This document shows positions 20,735 to 30,965 of a DNA stretch of 64,000 bases, in pieces. Position 1 is the stretch's first letter; every line of letters starts with the position of its first letter. The stretch comes from Holophagales bacterium (GTDB lineage: Bacteria; Acidobacteriota; Thermoanaerobaculia; Multivoradales; Multivoraceae). The stretch spans positions 1,325,037 through 1,389,036 of the forward strand of contig VXVC01000004.1 in assembly GCA_009836625.1 (NCBI GenBank), read 5' to 3'. The translations under genes were made by a program, and so were the position numbers. The notes under the pieces are model-generated. The model ran no database searches, was not told where the DNA came from, and saw only the letters and a list, made by a program, of their open reading frames with translations.

Positions 20735-22627
20735 ATGAGTGACGAAACGACCGCAACGGACCGGGCGAACGAGGAAGCGGGCACGAGCACGGACGCCGTC
20801 GTGCTGACCGGCGCCGAGATCGTGTGCGAGTGCCTGCTGCGCGAGGGGGTCGACATCGTCTTCGGCTATCCGGGCGGGGCCATCCTGCCCACCTACGACG
20901 CCCTGACGAAGTACCCCCAGCTCCACCACGTGCTGACCCGCCACGAACAGGGCGCGTCGCACATGGCCGACGGCTACGCCCGCGCCACCGGCAAGGTCGG
21001 CGTGGCGATGGCGACCAGCGGCCCCGGCGCAACGAACCTCGTCACCGGTATCGCCACCGCGATGATGGACTCGTCTCCGATCGTCTGCGTCACGGGACAG
21101 GTGCCGACCGGCGCCATCGGCAGCGACGCCTTCCAGGAAACGGACGTCACCGGGATCACCCTCCCGATCACCAAGCACAACTACCTCGTGACGAGCATCG
21201 AGGAGCTGCCCGAGGTGATGCGCGAGGCGTTCCACATCGCCCGCACCGGGCGGCCCGGGCCGGTGCTGGTGGACATCCCGAAGGACGTCCAGATCCAGGA
21301 GGCCGAGTTCGTCTACCCGACGGAACCGATCGAACTCCCCGGCTACAGCCCGCCGCGGGCGGCCCGGGCGCGCCAGGTCGACGCGGCCCTGGAACTGATC
21401 CGGAAGTCCAAGCGGCCGATCATCCTCGCCGGCCACGGCATCTCGATGGCCGGCGCCAACCGTGAACTCGCACAGTTGGCGGAGAAGGCGCAGATTCCGA
21501 TCGCCCTGACCCTGCTCGGCAAGGGCGCGATCTCCGAACACCACCCGCTCTGCCTGGGGATGATGGGAATGCACGGCGGCGCGGAGGTGAACCACGCGAT
21601 CCAGCAGGCCGACCTGCTGATCGCCCTGGGCATGCGCTTCGACGACCGGGTGACCGGCAACCTGGCGACCTACGCCCGGGACTCGCGCAAGATCCACGTC
21701 GACATCGATCCCTCCGAGATCAACAAGAACGTGACCGTCGACGTGGGCATCGTCGGTGACCTCGGCGAGGTCCTGAGCCAACTGCTCGACCGGGTCGAAC
21801 GACGACCGAACGAGGCCTGGTTCGACCGCATCGCCGAGTGGCGCGCCGACTCGGAGCTGCGGGAAATCGTGCGGCCGGCCGACGCGCCGCAGCATCCCGC
21901 GGTCCCCGAGGGCAAGCTGCTCGGCGCCCAGGTCATCCGGGACCTGTTCGAGTTCACGGACGGCGGAGCAATCACCGTGACCGACGTCGGCCAGCATCAG
22001 ATGTGGGAGGCCCAGTACTACCACCACGAACGGCCGCACAGCCTGATCACCAGCGGCGGCCTCGGCACGATGGGTTTCGGGCTGCCGGCGGCGATCGGCG
22101 CCAAGATGTCCCGTCCCGACCAGGAAGTGTGGGCCATCGTCGGCGATGGCGGATTCCAGATGACCATGATGGAGCTCGCCACCGCGGTCCAGGAGGAGGT
22201 CAACGTCCACATCGCGATCATCAACAACGGTTTCCTCGGCATGGTCCGCCAGTGGCAGGAGTTCTTCTACGAGGAGCGTTACAACCAGACGCCCATGGTC
22301 AACCCGGACTTCTGCAAGCTCGCGGAGGCCTACGGCATCCCGACCGTCCGCGTCACCGAGCGCGGCCAGATCGAAGAGGCGGTCAAGGCCTCGCGCTCGC
22401 AGACAGCCGGACCGACCCTGATCGACTTCGTGGTCGAGAAGGAGGAGATCGTCTTTCCCATGGTGCCGGCGGGCGCCGACCTCGACGACATGATCCGCCG
22501 GCCGACTCCCGAAGAGTTCGAACAACAGTGCCGGGAGCGGGCAGCCGCGAAGGCCCCGGAACCCGAGACGGCGGAGTCCGAGGAGCCCGCGGCGGCGGCC
22601 GCCCTGGGCTCCCGATTCGGCGTCTGA
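20735..22627 (+). CDS. ilvB: Acetolactate synthase large (catalytic) subunit
   Basis: Thiamine-diphosphate enzyme joining two pyruvates, or pyruvate and 2-oxobutyrate, in the first common step of branched-chain synthesis. The 630 residues include the TPP-contacting glutamate region [15 protein letters not shown] and [19 protein letters not shown], the central FAD domain (about 215-375), and the C-terminal TPP motif [18 protein letters not shown] ... INN (about 470-505). An Ala/Glu/Pro-rich tail of about 35 residues ([20 protein letters not shown]) is longer than usual. GAGG precedes the ATG. The small subunit gene follows after 30 bp. Confidence 0.96.
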   Translation: MSDETTATDRANEEAGTSTDAVVLTGAEIVCECLLREGVDIVFGYPGGAILPTYDALTKYPQLHHVLTRHEQGASHMADGYARATGKVGVAMATSGPGATNLVTGIATAMMDSSPIVCVTGQVPTGAIGSDAFQETDVTGITLPITKHNYLVTSIEELPEVMREAFHIARTGRPGPVLVDIPKDVQIQEAEFVYPTEPIELPGYSPPRAARARQVDAALELIRKSKRPIILAGHGISMAGANRELAQLAEKAQIPIALTLLGKGAISEHHPLCLGMMGMHGGAEVNHAIQQADLLIALGMRFDDRVTGNLATYARDSRKIHVDIDPSEINKNVTVDVGIVGDLGEVLSQLLDRVERRPNEAWFDRIAEWRADSELREIVRPADAPQHPAVPEGKLLGAQVIRDLFEFTDGGAITVTDVGQHQMWEAQYYHHERPHSLITSGGLGTMGFGLPAAIGAKMSRPDQEVWAIVGDGGFQMTMMELATAVQEEVNVHIAIINNGFLGMVRQWQEFFYEERYNQTPMVNPDFCKLAEAYGIPTVRVTERGQIEEAVKASRSQTAGPTLIDFVVEKEEIVFPMVPAGADLDDMIRRPTPEEFEQQCRERAAAKAPEPETAESEEPAAAAALGSRFGV

Positions 22628-22657
22628 GGTCGACCGGCTTCTCGAGGAAATCCCGCG

Positions 22658-23203
22658 ATGGCGAAGCACATCCTGGCCGCGCTGGTCGAGAACCGCCCCG
22701 GGGTCCTTGCCCGCGTGGCGAACCTGTTCCGACGGCGCAGTTTCAACATCGACAGCCTGTCCGTCGGCCGCACGCAGCGCGACGAGATGTCAAGGATGAC
22801 GATCGTCATGGAGTCGGACAGCGCGGAAGCGGACCGGCTGGTCAAGAACCTGTACAAGCTGGTCGACGTCGTCCACGTGGACCACCTGCACAGCCAGCCC
22901 TCCGTGGTAAGGGAGATGGCCCTGGTCAAGGTCAAGGCCTCCTCGGAGAACCGGCGGGAGGTGATCCAGCTCTGCGACATCTTCCGCGCCCGGATCATCG
23001 ACGTTTCCGCCGAAAGCCTGGTGGTCGAGATCACCGGCGAGGAGGAGAAACTCGAGAACTTCACCGAACTCGTGCGTCCGTTCGGCATCGTCGAGATGGT
23101 GCGCACCGGCATGATCGCCCTGGGCCGCGGCGGCCACACCCTGAAGGACGAGGGCTTCAAGCCCAACCGCAGCCGCGCGGCGGCGCGCCGCAACGTGCTC
23201 TGA
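22658..23203 (+). CDS. ilvN: Acetolactate synthase small (regulatory) subunit
   Basis: The regulatory partner of IlvB, which binds valine through its ACT domain. The 181-residue length is that of the long IlvH/IlvN type. The N-terminal ACT domain reads [29 protein letters not shown] (shown here in pieces: [14 protein letters not shown], then RRSFNIDSL), followed by a C-terminal domain from about residue 85 ([20 protein letters not shown]). It lies between ilvB and ilvC in the operon with ordinary short spacings. Confidence 0.95.
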   Translation: MAKHILAALVENRPGVLARVANLFRRRSFNIDSLSVGRTQRDEMSRMTIVMESDSAEADRLVKNLYKLVDVVHVDHLHSQPSVVREMALVKVKASSENRREVIQLCDIFRARIIDVSAESLVVEITGEEEKLENFTELVRPFGIVEMVRTGMIALGRGGHTLKDEGFKPNRSRAAARRNVL

Positions 23204-23241
23204 CCACACCGCTCGAATCACCAGACGAGGAACCCATCCAG

Positions 23242-24243
23242 ATGGCCAAGCTCTACTACGACGACGACGCGGATCTTGCGAGGCTCGACGGCCGCACCGT
23301 CGCCGTCATCGGCTACGGCAGCCAGGGCCATGCCCATGCGCTGAACCTGCGCGACAGCGGAGTCGACGTCGTCGTCGGTCTGCGTGAGGGCAGCGGCAGC
23401 GCCGCCAAGGCGGAGGCCGACGGGCTCGAGGTGCTCGGCAACGCGGCCGCGGCCGCGCGGGCGCAGATGATCATGGTCCTGGCGCCCGACACGGTGCAGG
23501 CGGGGCTCTACGAGCAGGACATCGCCCCGAACCTCGAACCGGGGAACACCCTGATGTTCGCGCACGGGTTCAACGTCCGCTACGGCGAAATCGACGCGCC
23601 GCAGGCAGTCGACGTGTCCCTGGTCGCGCCGAAAGCACCGGGACACAGGGTGCGGGAGGTGTTCACCGAAGGCGCCGGCACGCCGGGCCTGGTCGCGGTC
23701 GAGAACGACGCCACCGGTGGCGCCCTGGCCGATGCCCTGGCCTACGCGAAGGGGATCGGCTGCACCCGCGCCGGAGTGATCGAGACCACGTTCGCCGAGG
23801 AGACGGAGACCGACCTGTTCGGTGAGCAGATCGTCCTCTGCGGCGGCGCCTCCGCCCTGGTCCGGGCCGGCTTCGAGAAGCTGGTCGCGGCCGGCTACCA
23901 GCCCGAGGTCGCCTACTTCGAGTGCCTGCACGAGCTGAAGCTGATCGTCGACCTGATGTACGAGGGCGGGCTCGGCTACATGTGGTACAGCGTCTCCGAC
24001 ACCGCCGAGCACGGCGGCTACCACGCCGGCGACCAGATGATCACGGAGGACGTGCGGGCGGTGATGGACAAGGTGCTCCGCGACATCCAGGACGGGACCT
24101 ACGCCCGCAACTGGATCGCCGAGAACCGGAACGGACGTCCGCGCTTCGATCCCCGGAGAAAGCGGGAGCGGAGCCACCCGATCGAGGAGGTCGGCCGGGA
24201 ACTGCGTCGGATGATGCCGTTCCTGGACGCCAAGGAGGTGTAG
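23242..24243 (+). CDS. ilvC: Ketol-acid reductoisomerase, class I
   Basis: It isomerises and reduces acetolactate or acetohydroxybutyrate to the dihydroxy acid with NAD(P)H and Mg2+. Its 333 residues match the short class I enzymes. The Rossmann loop is [21 protein letters not shown]; the catalytic core has [14 protein letters not shown] and the [18 protein letters not shown] metal-binding helix. The ATG at 23242 gives the standard N-terminus [12 protein letters not shown]. The stop is 2 nt before the leuA start region. Confidence 0.96.
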   Translation: MAKLYYDDDADLARLDGRTVAVIGYGSQGHAHALNLRDSGVDVVVGLREGSGSAAKAEADGLEVLGNAAAAARAQMIMVLAPDTVQAGLYEQDIAPNLEPGNTLMFAHGFNVRYGEIDAPQAVDVSLVAPKAPGHRVREVFTEGAGTPGLVAVENDATGGALADALAYAKGIGCTRAGVIETTFAEETETDLFGEQIVLCGGASALVRAGFEKLVAAGYQPEVAYFECLHELKLIVDLMYEGGLGYMWYSVSDTAEHGGYHAGDQMITEDVRAVMDKVLRDIQDGTYARNWIAENRNGRPRFDPRRKRERSHPIEEVGRELRRMMPFLDAKEV

Positions 24244-24245
24244 CG

Positions 24246-25865
24246 ATGCCAGACAACGGAGACTGGGTCCGGATCTTCGACACCACGCTGCGCGACGGCG
24301 AGCAGTCGCCGGGCGCGACGATGACGAGCGCCGAGAAGCTGGAGGTGGCCCGCCAGCTTGCAGTTCTCGGCGTCGACATCATGGAGGCGGGCTTCCCCGC
24401 CGCCAGTCCCGACGACCTCGAGGGGGTCCGCCGGATCGCCCGCGAAGTCGGCAAAGGCGACGGACCGGTCATCGCCGGGCTCGCCCGCTGCTGGCGCGAG
24501 GACATCGACAAGGCCTGGCAGGGCGTGCGGGACGCCGCCAAACCCCGCATCCACACCTTCATCGCCACGTCCGACCTGCACATGGACCGCAAGCTGGGCA
24601 TGACCCGGGAGCAGGTCCTGAGCCAGGTCGGCCACATGGTGGCACACGCGCGCTCCCTCTGCGACGACGTCGAGTTCAGTCCCGAGGACGGCAGCCGCTC
24701 CGATCCCGACTTCGTGGTCGAGGTGCTCTCGCTCGCCGTCAAGGAGGGCGCCACGACGCTGAACATCCCGGACACGGTGGGTTACGACATGCCGGTCGAG
24801 TACGGCGACCTCTTCCGCTACCTGATGGAGCACACTGACGGCGCCGAAGACGTCATCTGGTCCGCGCACTGCCACGACGATCTCGGCTGCGCCACCGCCA
24901 ACACGCTGGCGGCGATCGAGGCCGGCGCGCGGCAGGTCGAGGTAACGATCAATGGCATCGGCGAGCGCGCCGGCAACACCTCGCTCGAGGAAGTCGTCAT
25001 GGCGCTCCACACGAGGCCGAAAATCTACGGCGTCGGCACCCGTCTCAACACGACCGAACTCGTACGGACGAGTCGCCTGGTCGCCCACTACACCGGCATC
25101 GCGGTGCCCCGGAACAAGGCGATCGTGGGCGAGAACGCCTTCGCCCACGAGGCGGGAATCCACCAGCACGGCATGCTCCAGGATCAGCGCACCTACGAGA
25201 TCATGACCCCCCAGACGGTCGGCCTGACTCAGAGCAGGCTGGTGCTCGGCAAGCACTCCGGCAAGCACGCGCTCCGGATGCGCATGGAGGAACTCGGCTT
25301 CGAGCTGAACCGGGAAGAACTTGGTGAGGCCTTCCGCCGCTTCAAGCAACTGGCCGACCAGAAGAAGGACATCACCGACGCCGACCTGCAGGCGCTGGCC
25401 AACCAGGAGATCCTGGCGCCGACGGAAATCTTCACCCTGACCGATCTGCAGATCTCCTGCGGACGGCCCGGCATGCCGACCGCGACCGCCCGTCTGCGCG
25501 GGCCAAACGGTCACGAGTACATCTCGCCCGGCGTCGGCACCGGCCCGGTCGACGCGACCTTCCGGGCCATCGACGCCGTGGTCGAAGCGGAGAACACCCT
25601 GCTCGAGTACAACGTCCACAGCGTCACCGAGGGCATCGACGCGATGGGCGAGGTCACGGTGAGAATCAAGAGTCCGACCTCCGGCCGCGGCAAAGGGCGC
25701 GTCTTCGGCGGCTACGGCGCCGACACGGACGTCATCGTCGCCTCCGCCAAGGCGTACCTGGCGGCTCTCAACCGGATGCTCACCGCGATCGGCACCAAGT
25801 ACACGGCCGGCGAGGGAGGCCCCGCCACCCTTCGCGTCTCGAGACCGCAGCCGGTGGACGCATGA
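24246..25865 (+). CDS. leuA: 2-isopropylmalate synthase
   Basis: It condenses acetyl-CoA with 2-oxoisovalerate, the first leucine-specific step. Of 539 residues, the TIM barrel begins [18 protein letters not shown] and has the metal motif [17 protein letters not shown] and [20 protein letters not shown] linker follows, then a leucine-binding regulatory domain (about 400-510). That domain suggests feedback inhibition in addition to attenuation. ATG 24246 is 3 nt after the ilvC stop and is preceded by AAGGAGG. The stop overlaps leuC as ATGA. Confidence 0.96.
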   Translation: MPDNGDWVRIFDTTLRDGEQSPGATMTSAEKLEVARQLAVLGVDIMEAGFPAASPDDLEGVRRIAREVGKGDGPVIAGLARCWREDIDKAWQGVRDAAKPRIHTFIATSDLHMDRKLGMTREQVLSQVGHMVAHARSLCDDVEFSPEDGSRSDPDFVVEVLSLAVKEGATTLNIPDTVGYDMPVEYGDLFRYLMEHTDGAEDVIWSAHCHDDLGCATANTLAAIEAGARQVEVTINGIGERAGNTSLEEVVMALHTRPKIYGVGTRLNTTELVRTSRLVAHYTGIAVPRNKAIVGENAFAHEAGIHQHGMLQDQRTYEIMTPQTVGLTQSRLVLGKHSGKHALRMRMEELGFELNREELGEAFRRFKQLADQKKDITDADLQALANQEILAPTEIFTLTDLQISCGRPGMPTATARLRGPNGHEYISPGVGTGPVDATFRAIDAVVEAENTLLEYNVHSVTEGIDAMGEVTVRIKSPTSGRGKGRVFGGYGADTDVIVASAKAYLAALNRMLTAIGTKYTAGEGGPATLRVSRPQPVDA

Positions 25866-27286
25866 GCGAATCAGCCAGGACCCTGTTCGAGAAGATCTGG
25901 CGGCGCCACCTGGTCACCGCCGAGGAGCGCGGCCTGCCGGCGACGATCTACGTCGACCTGCACCTGGTGCACGAGGTGACGTCGCCCCAGGCGTTCACCG
26001 AGCTGGACGAGCGGGGGCTCCCCGTCCGCCGGCCCGACCTGACGCTGGCGACGATGGATCATTCGACGCCGACCGATCCTTCGATCGACGACACGCGGCT
26101 CCGTGTGCTCGACCCGGAGGGCTCCGCCCAACTCGACCGGCTGCAGGCGAACTGCGAGCGGCACGGCGTCCCGCTCTACGCGATGGGCGACGAGCGCCGC
26201 GGCATCGTCCACGTCATCGGACCGGAACTGGGCGCCACGCAGCCCGGAATGACCGTCGTCTGCGGCGACAGCCACACCAGCACCCACGGCGCCGTCGGCG
26301 CGCTCGCCTTCGGCATCGGCACCAGCGAGGTCGGCCACGTGCTCGCCACCCAGTGCCTGCTGCAGCACCGCCCGAAGACCTACGAGATCCGCGTCGACGG
26401 CCGCCTGCAGGAAGGCGTGGTCGCCAAGGACATCATCCTGGCGGTGATCGCCCGGCTCGGCATCGGCGGCGGCACCGGCCACGTCTTTGAGTACACCGGC
26501 GAAGCGATCCGCGCGCTGGACATGGAGGGCCGGATGACGGTCTGCAACATGTCGATCGAAGGCGGCGCCCGCGCCGGTCTGATCGCCCCCGACGAGGTCA
26601 CCTTCTCGTACCTGGAGGGCCGCCCGATGGCGCCCGCCGGCGACGCCTGGGAGGCGGCGCTCGAAGAGTGGCGATCGCTGCCCACCGAAGAGGGAGCGGT
26701 CTATGACAAGACCACGACTCTCGACGGCTCCGCGCTCGAGCCGATGGTCACGTACGGCACGAACCCCGGCATGGCGATCCCGATCGCGGGAGCGGTACCG
26801 GAAGACGACGCCATCGAACCCGAGAAGCGGGCCTCCTTCCGCAAGGCGCTCGACTACATGGCCCTCGAACCCGGCCAGCAGCTTCAGGGCAAGCCGATCG
26901 ACGTCGTCTTCGTCGGCAGTTGCACGAACTCGCGCTACAGCGACCTGATGGCCGCGGCGAACGTGCTGCGCGGCCGCAAGGTCGCCGACGGCCTGCGGGT
27001 GCTCATCGTGCCCGGCTCCGACGCGGTCAAGCGGCAGGCCGAACGGGACGGCCTCGCCCAGGTCTTCGTCGACGCCGGCGCCGAGTGGCGCGAGGCCGGT
27101 TGCTCGATGTGCCTGGCGATGAACGGCGACCAGCTCGCCCCCGGCCAGTACGCCGTCAGCACGTCGAACCGCAACTTCGAGGGGCGCCAGGGCGCCGGTG
27201 GCCGCACCTTCCTGGCCAGCCCCCTGACCGCCGCAGCGTCGGCCATCACCGGCCGCGTGACCGACGTCCGCGAGGTGCTGTCGTGA
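25862..27286 (+). CDS. leuC: 3-isopropylmalate dehydratase large subunit
   Basis: Aconitase-family [4Fe-4S] subunit that isomerises isopropylmalate in leucine synthesis. The 474 residues have [40 protein letters not shown], and the cluster cysteines in VGSCTNSR and [10 protein letters not shown]. It joins leuA by an ATGA overlap and leuD by a GTGA overlap, which implies translational coupling and matched amounts of the two subunits. The family is secure, and the leu context excludes homoaconitase. Confidence 0.96.
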   Translation: MSESARTLFEKIWRRHLVTAEERGLPATIYVDLHLVHEVTSPQAFTELDERGLPVRRPDLTLATMDHSTPTDPSIDDTRLRVLDPEGSAQLDRLQANCERHGVPLYAMGDERRGIVHVIGPELGATQPGMTVVCGDSHTSTHGAVGALAFGIGTSEVGHVLATQCLLQHRPKTYEIRVDGRLQEGVVAKDIILAVIARLGIGGGTGHVFEYTGEAIRALDMEGRMTVCNMSIEGGARAGLIAPDEVTFSYLEGRPMAPAGDAWEAALEEWRSLPTEEGAVYDKTTTLDGSALEPMVTYGTNPGMAIPIAGAVPEDDAIEPEKRASFRKALDYMALEPGQQLQGKPIDVVFVGSCTNSRYSDLMAAANVLRGRKVADGLRVLIVPGSDAVKRQAERDGLAQVFVDAGAEWREAGCSMCLAMNGDQLAPGQYAVSTSNRNFEGRQGAGGRTFLASPLTAAASAITGRVTDVREVLS

Positions 27287-27906
27287 GCAACAGCTTCACC
27301 CGCTATACGGGCACGATGGCGCCGCTGCCGATCCAGAACATCGACACCGACCAGATCATCCCGGCCTCCTACCTGAAGGTCACCGACCGCAGCGGCCTCG
27401 CTTCGGGGCTGTTCTCCCGCTGGCGCTACCGGGACGGAGACCCGGAAGGCGAGCCCGTCTCCGACTTCGTGCTGAACCGCGCCGAGCACGGCGCGGCGAG
27501 GATTCTCCTCGCCGGCGACAACTTCGGCTGCGGCAGCTCCCGCGAGCACGCGCCCTGGGCGCTCGTCGGCTACGGCTTCCGCGCGGTCATCAGCACATCC
27601 TTCGCCGACATCTTCCGCAGCAACGCGCTCAAGAACGGCCTGCTCGTCGTGCCGGTGGCCGAGGACGTCTCCGCCGCGTTGTTCGACGCCGTCGCCGCCG
27701 ATCCGGCCACCGAGGTCACGATCGACCTGGAAGCACGGACCCTCAGCCTGCCGGATGGTGGCGAGACGAACTTCGAGGTCGACCCCTTCGCCCGCCGCTG
27801 TCTGCTCGACGGCACGGATCAGCTCGGCTACCTGCTGAACCAGGCGCCTGCGATCCAGGCGTTCGAGGCCGCCAACCCGGCGCGGCTCGACACCCGTTCA
27901 GGCTGA
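27283..27906 (+). CDS. leuD: 3-isopropylmalate dehydratase small subunit
   Basis: The swivel-domain partner of LeuC. The 207-residue protein starts with the typical [20 protein letters not shown] block and contains [17 protein letters not shown] and the [14 protein letters not shown] block. GTG 27283 overlaps the leuC stop codon as GTGA. leuB begins 15 nt later. Confidence 0.96.
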   Translation: MSNSFTRYTGTMAPLPIQNIDTDQIIPASYLKVTDRSGLASGLFSRWRYRDGDPEGEPVSDFVLNRAEHGAARILLAGDNFGCGSSREHAPWALVGYGFRAVISTSFADIFRSNALKNGLLVVPVAEDVSAALFDAVAADPATEVTIDLEARTLSLPDGGETNFEVDPFARRCLLDGTDQLGYLLNQAPAIQAFEAANPARLDTRSG

Positions 27907-27920
27907 GCGAACGACTCTCC

Positions 27921-28991
27921 ATGCAGGCGAACATCGTCCTCCTGCCCGGCGACGGCGTCGGGCCGGAAGTCACCGCGGAAGCGGCAGGCGTCCTGAACGT
28001 CGTCGCCGAACTCGGCGGCCACGAGTTCCAGCTCGACTCCCATCCGATGGGAGGCAACGCGATCGACGACTTCCAGGATCCGCTGCCGCCCGCGACCCTC
28101 ACCGCGTGCAAGGCGGCGGACGCGGTGCTGCTCGGCGCCGTCGGCGGGCCCAAGTGGTCCGATCCGACCGCCGAACTCCGGCCCGAACAGGGGCTGCTCG
28201 ACCTGCGGGCGGAGATGGGCCTGTTCGCCAACCTGCGCCCGGTGCCGGTCTTCGAGTCCCTCGCTCCGTTCGCCCCGCTCAAGCCCGAACTGCTGCGCGG
28301 AGTCGACCTGCTGTTCGTGCGCGAACTGACCGGCGGCATCTACTTCGGCCCTCGCCAGGAACAGGGCGACGGCGACGTGGCCCACGACACCCTCGTCTAC
28401 TCCACCGCCGAAGTGGAACGGGTCGCCCGGGTCGCGTTGCGGGCGGCGCGGGGCCGCCGCGGCAAGGTCGCGTCGATCGACAAGGCGAACGTGCTCGCCT
28501 CGATGCGGCTCTGGCGGCGATCCGTGACCGAGGTCGCCAGCGCCTGGCCGGACGTCGAGGTCACCCACCACCTCGTGGACGCCTTCGCGATGCAGTTGAT
28601 GCGCTCGCCCGCGGACTACGACGTCATCCTCGCAGGCAATATGTTCGGCGACATCCTGAGCGACGAGGCGGCGATCCTCGCGGGTTCGCTCGGCATGTTG
28701 CCCTCAGCCTCCCTGGGTTCCGGCCGCCAGGGCCTGTACGAGCCGGTTCACGGCTCGGCGCCCGACATCGCGGGCCGCGGCATCGCCAACCCCATCGGCG
28801 CCATCCTGAGCGCGGCGATGCTGCTCCGCCACAGCCTCGACCTGAGCGCGGAGGCGGACCGGGTCGAAGCGGCGGTCGCCAAGGTTCTGGACGACGGGTT
28901 CCGTACCGCCGATCTGGCGCCCGACGGCCAGGCCGCCGTATCGACGACCGGGATGGGCCAGGCCATCGCCAGCAGGATCGGCGCCGCCTGA
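27921..28991 (+). CDS. leuB: 3-isopropylmalate dehydrogenase
   Basis: It oxidatively decarboxylates 3-isopropylmalate to 2-oxoisocaproate with NAD+, the last dedicated step before IlvE. The 356-residue protein has [15 protein letters not shown], the substrate-binding [34 protein letters not shown], and the metal-binding [27 protein letters not shown] (given in two parts: [25 protein letters not shown]). It is the last gene of the operon. Its stop codon is inside the loop of a hairpin at 28980-29001. Confidence 0.96.
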   Translation: MQANIVLLPGDGVGPEVTAEAAGVLNVVAELGGHEFQLDSHPMGGNAIDDFQDPLPPATLTACKAADAVLLGAVGGPKWSDPTAELRPEQGLLDLRAEMGLFANLRPVPVFESLAPFAPLKPELLRGVDLLFVRELTGGIYFGPRQEQGDGDVAHDTLVYSTAEVERVARVALRAARGRRGKVASIDKANVLASMRLWRRSVTEVASAWPDVEVTHHLVDAFAMQLMRSPADYDVILAGNMFGDILSDEAAILAGSLGMLPSASLGSGRQGLYEPVHGSAPDIAGRGIANPIGAILSAAMLLRHSLDLSAEADRVEAAVAKVLDDGFRTADLAPDGQAAVSTTGMGQAIASRIGAA

Positions 28992-29001
28992 GGGCGGCGC
29001 C
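28980..29001 (+). terminator. Hairpin at the end of the ilv-leu operon
   Basis: Perfect 9-bp stem GGCGCCGCC (28980-28988) / GGCGGCGCC (28993-29001) with loop TGAG, which contains the leuB stop codon TGA. There is no T-run, so termination strength is uncertain. It also sits at the 3' end of the convergent PKD gene. Confidence 0.5.
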
Positions 29002-29012
29002 CCTGGCTTGAA

Positions 29013-30758
29013 CTACGGTCGGCAACTGTTCGGAAACGCGGCAGCGTCGGTCAAGGCCGGCGCGGGCAGGCCGGGACTCTTGGTGTAGCGGCGCACGTCC
29101 CCGGTCATCATGTCAGTCACCGCGATGTCGAGACCCACGTCGGTCGCCGAGGCCGCGTAGACCCAGTAGTGCCCGTTGAACCAGCAACCGTCCAGGACCT
29201 TGATCAGAACCTCCCAGTTGTCCGGCTCGAAGAACCAGAACAGGCCCGAGTCAACCGTGTCCGGCCTGGCCGAGCGGGCCGCACCCTCCAGACCTTCCGC
29301 CGTCGACCACTCCATTCTGACCTCGAAGCGGCCCTCCTGAAGCAAGAGAGGTGAAGCCGCAACGACACCGCCTTCAGAAGTGTCTTCGACCGCCGTCCAA
29401 GGCGGCGGTCGATTCGCAGTAGTCCCCGGTTCGGCCGAAGCAGCCTCCGGTTCTCCATCGCAGTTGCCGGGGAAAGCGGTCGTGTCCGTCGCTGCGGGAG
29501 ATGGGGTGCCCGGCTCGTTCCGGTACTCCCACGTCTCGCCGTTGGTGGTGTCCGTCACCGTGACTTCGTACTCCAGGGTCGTCGCCGAAGCGAGAAAGAC
29601 CCAGTCCCGGCCGTTGTACGAACAGCCGTCCAGCACCTTGACCAGGACCTCCCAGTTCTCCCTGCTGGGGAAGTAGAGAAGCCCGGAGTCGTTCGTGCCC
29701 GCATGGACCACGCCACCGGCCAGCACTTCGCCGTCCGGATGAGTCCACGTCGCGCGGACCTGATAACGCGACTCCCGCAGGCAGAGCGTGTAGGGTCCCG
29801 GTTCGCAAGTGCCGACGGGGTCGGCTGCCTCCACCAGGAAGACGCGCAACGCCGTGGACTCGGCGCCGGCGCCGGCGACATTGAGGCTAACCTCGTAGAA
29901 GCCGGGCGACGACCAGGCGTAGCGAACGGTCGCACCGGACGGCGCCCTGCCGCCGGTGACATCGAAGTCCCATGAGCGCCGGGCAACGGTGCCGGCACTC
30001 GTGTCCGTGAACGTCACGTCCGCGCCGGTGACAACCCGGCAAAGCCCCGCGTCGCAGGTCGCTCCCGTTACCGTGAACGCCGCCGTCGGCGGCTCAGGCG
30101 GTGGAAGTGGCTCGGGCTCGGGCTCGGGCTCTGGTTCCGGCTCGGGCTCGGGCTCGGGCTCGGGCTCTGGCTCTGGTTCCGGCTCGGGCTCGCGCTCGGG
30201 CCCGGGCCCGGGCTCAGGCTCAGACTCAGGCTCAGGGGGAAGCGGACCTCCGCCAACATCGCCGCCGGGAGGGGCGCCGCCGCCACCAGGGATGTCGCCC
30301 CAACCGCAATCGACGGCCGCGCCATCGTCGTCGACAATCCTGATCCGAAACGGCTGATCGCTGGCGGTCACGCCCGGCGATTCCGGCACAAGACGAAGCT
30401 CCACCCACTCGCAGTCGTCGTCGAGATCGTCGTCAGTCGCGTCCCAGTAGAACACCTGCTCCCGGCGGGTCGGACCGACGTGCCGAAACCCGAAGAGGGA
30501 GTAGTCGTCCCCGGTCGCGCCACCGTGGTGCGTCACATCCACCCGGAACGACACCCGGCGCCCGGGTTGCTGGTCGACCAGAACCCACACGAGGAACCGG
30601 TAGCCCTCCAAGCTGATGGCGTCCGACCGCTTCCAGGAAATCTCCACTTCCGGGTCCTGTGCGAGTGACGCATCCGCCGACGCTCCCAACGCGAGAGCGG
30701 TCACGAGCAGGCGGACGACCGCCGACCCCATTTGATGTCGTCTGAGCGGCGCGTTCAT
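29013..30758 (-). CDS. Secreted PKD-domain protein with Pro-Glu repeat and twin C-terminal repeats
   Basis: About 581 residues from ATG 30758, which has CAGGAGAG ahead of it; ATG 30785 would add nine residues. A signal peptide ([19 protein letters not shown]) shows export. Residues about 30-150 hold a beta-rich region with [11 protein letters not shown] spacer of alternating Pro and Glu follows (about 175-215). A PKD domain ([11 protein letters not shown] ... [10 protein letters not shown], about 225-305) comes next. Two related units of about 105 residues end the protein, each with a core like [20 protein letters not shown] or [20 protein letters not shown] and two conserved cysteines. Such units recur in secreted acidobacterial proteins; their function is not known to me. 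An adhesin or surface role is a guess. Confidence 0.8.
   Translation of the reverse strand: MNAPLRRHQMGSAVVRLLVTALALGASADASLAQDPEVEISWKRSDAISLEGYRFLVWVLVDQQPGRRVSFRVDVTHHGGATGDDYSLFGFRHVGPTRREQVFYWDATDDDLDDDCEWVELRLVPESPGVTASDQPFRIRIVDDDGAAVDCGWGDIPGGGGAPPGGDVGGGPLPPEPESEPEPGPGPEREPEPEPEPEPEPEPEPEPEPEPEPEPEPLPPPEPPTAAFTVTGATCDAGLCRVVTGADVTFTDTSAGTVARRSWDFDVTGGRAPSGATVRYAWSSPGFYEVSLNVAGAGAESTALRVFLVEAADPVGTCEPGPYTLCLRESRYQVRATWTHPDGEVLAGGVVHAGTNDSGLLYFPSRENWEVLVKVLDGCSYNGRDWVFLASATTLEYEVTVTDTTNGETWEYRNEPGTPSPAATDTTAFPGNCDGEPEAASAEPGTTANRPPPWTAVEDTSEGGVVAASPLLLQEGRFEVRMEWSTAEGLEGAARSARPDTVDSGLFWFFEPDNWEVLIKVLDGCWFNGHYWVYAASATDVGLDIAVTDMMTGDVRRYTKSPGLPAPALTDAAAFPNSCRP
30100..30240 (+). repeat. 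Imperfect hexanucleotide tandem repeat (GGCTCG-like) encoding Pro-Glu
   Basis: Roughly 130 bp of GGCTCG/GGCTCT/GGTTCC units on the plus strand, encoding alternating Pro-Glu on the minus strand inside the PKD gene. Each unit is six bases, so gain or loss would change linker length without a frameshift. Confidence 0.8.
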
Positions 30759-30884
30759 GAATCTCTCCTGAGTGTTGTTCGTCATCGACGGCGCACTTCA
30801 GAGCGGCAACTACCCGCGAGCGGCGAGCGCACCTCTCGAAGCCGAGAACACGCGACGTAACTACAACAGAGTGCAGGGCGTGCG

Positions 30885-30904
30885 CATCTCCCATTTAGGA
30901 GATG
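30885..30904. repeat. 20-bp dyad between the luxR-type gene and the PKD gene
   Basis: CATCTCC / GGAGATG (7-bp arms, perfect) around CATTTA. It lies 61 bp beyond the regulator's stop and about 125 bp before the PKD start, both read on the minus strand. It could be an operator for the upstream regulator or a weak terminator; no T-run is seen. Confidence 0.35.
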
Positions 30905-30965
30905 GATCAGCCCGGCGTACCGACGAAGAAAGACCGAAGGGAAGCGGCCGAAAGCTCGCCAAACG

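Noticed and set aside
20006..22669. Open frame of 887 codons on the minus strand opposite ilvE and ilvB
   Set aside because: It spans two real genes on the other strand and shows no recognisable domain.
30100..30240. CRISPR-like array
   Set aside because: The units are six bases long, have no spacers and lie in a coding frame as Pro-Glu codons.
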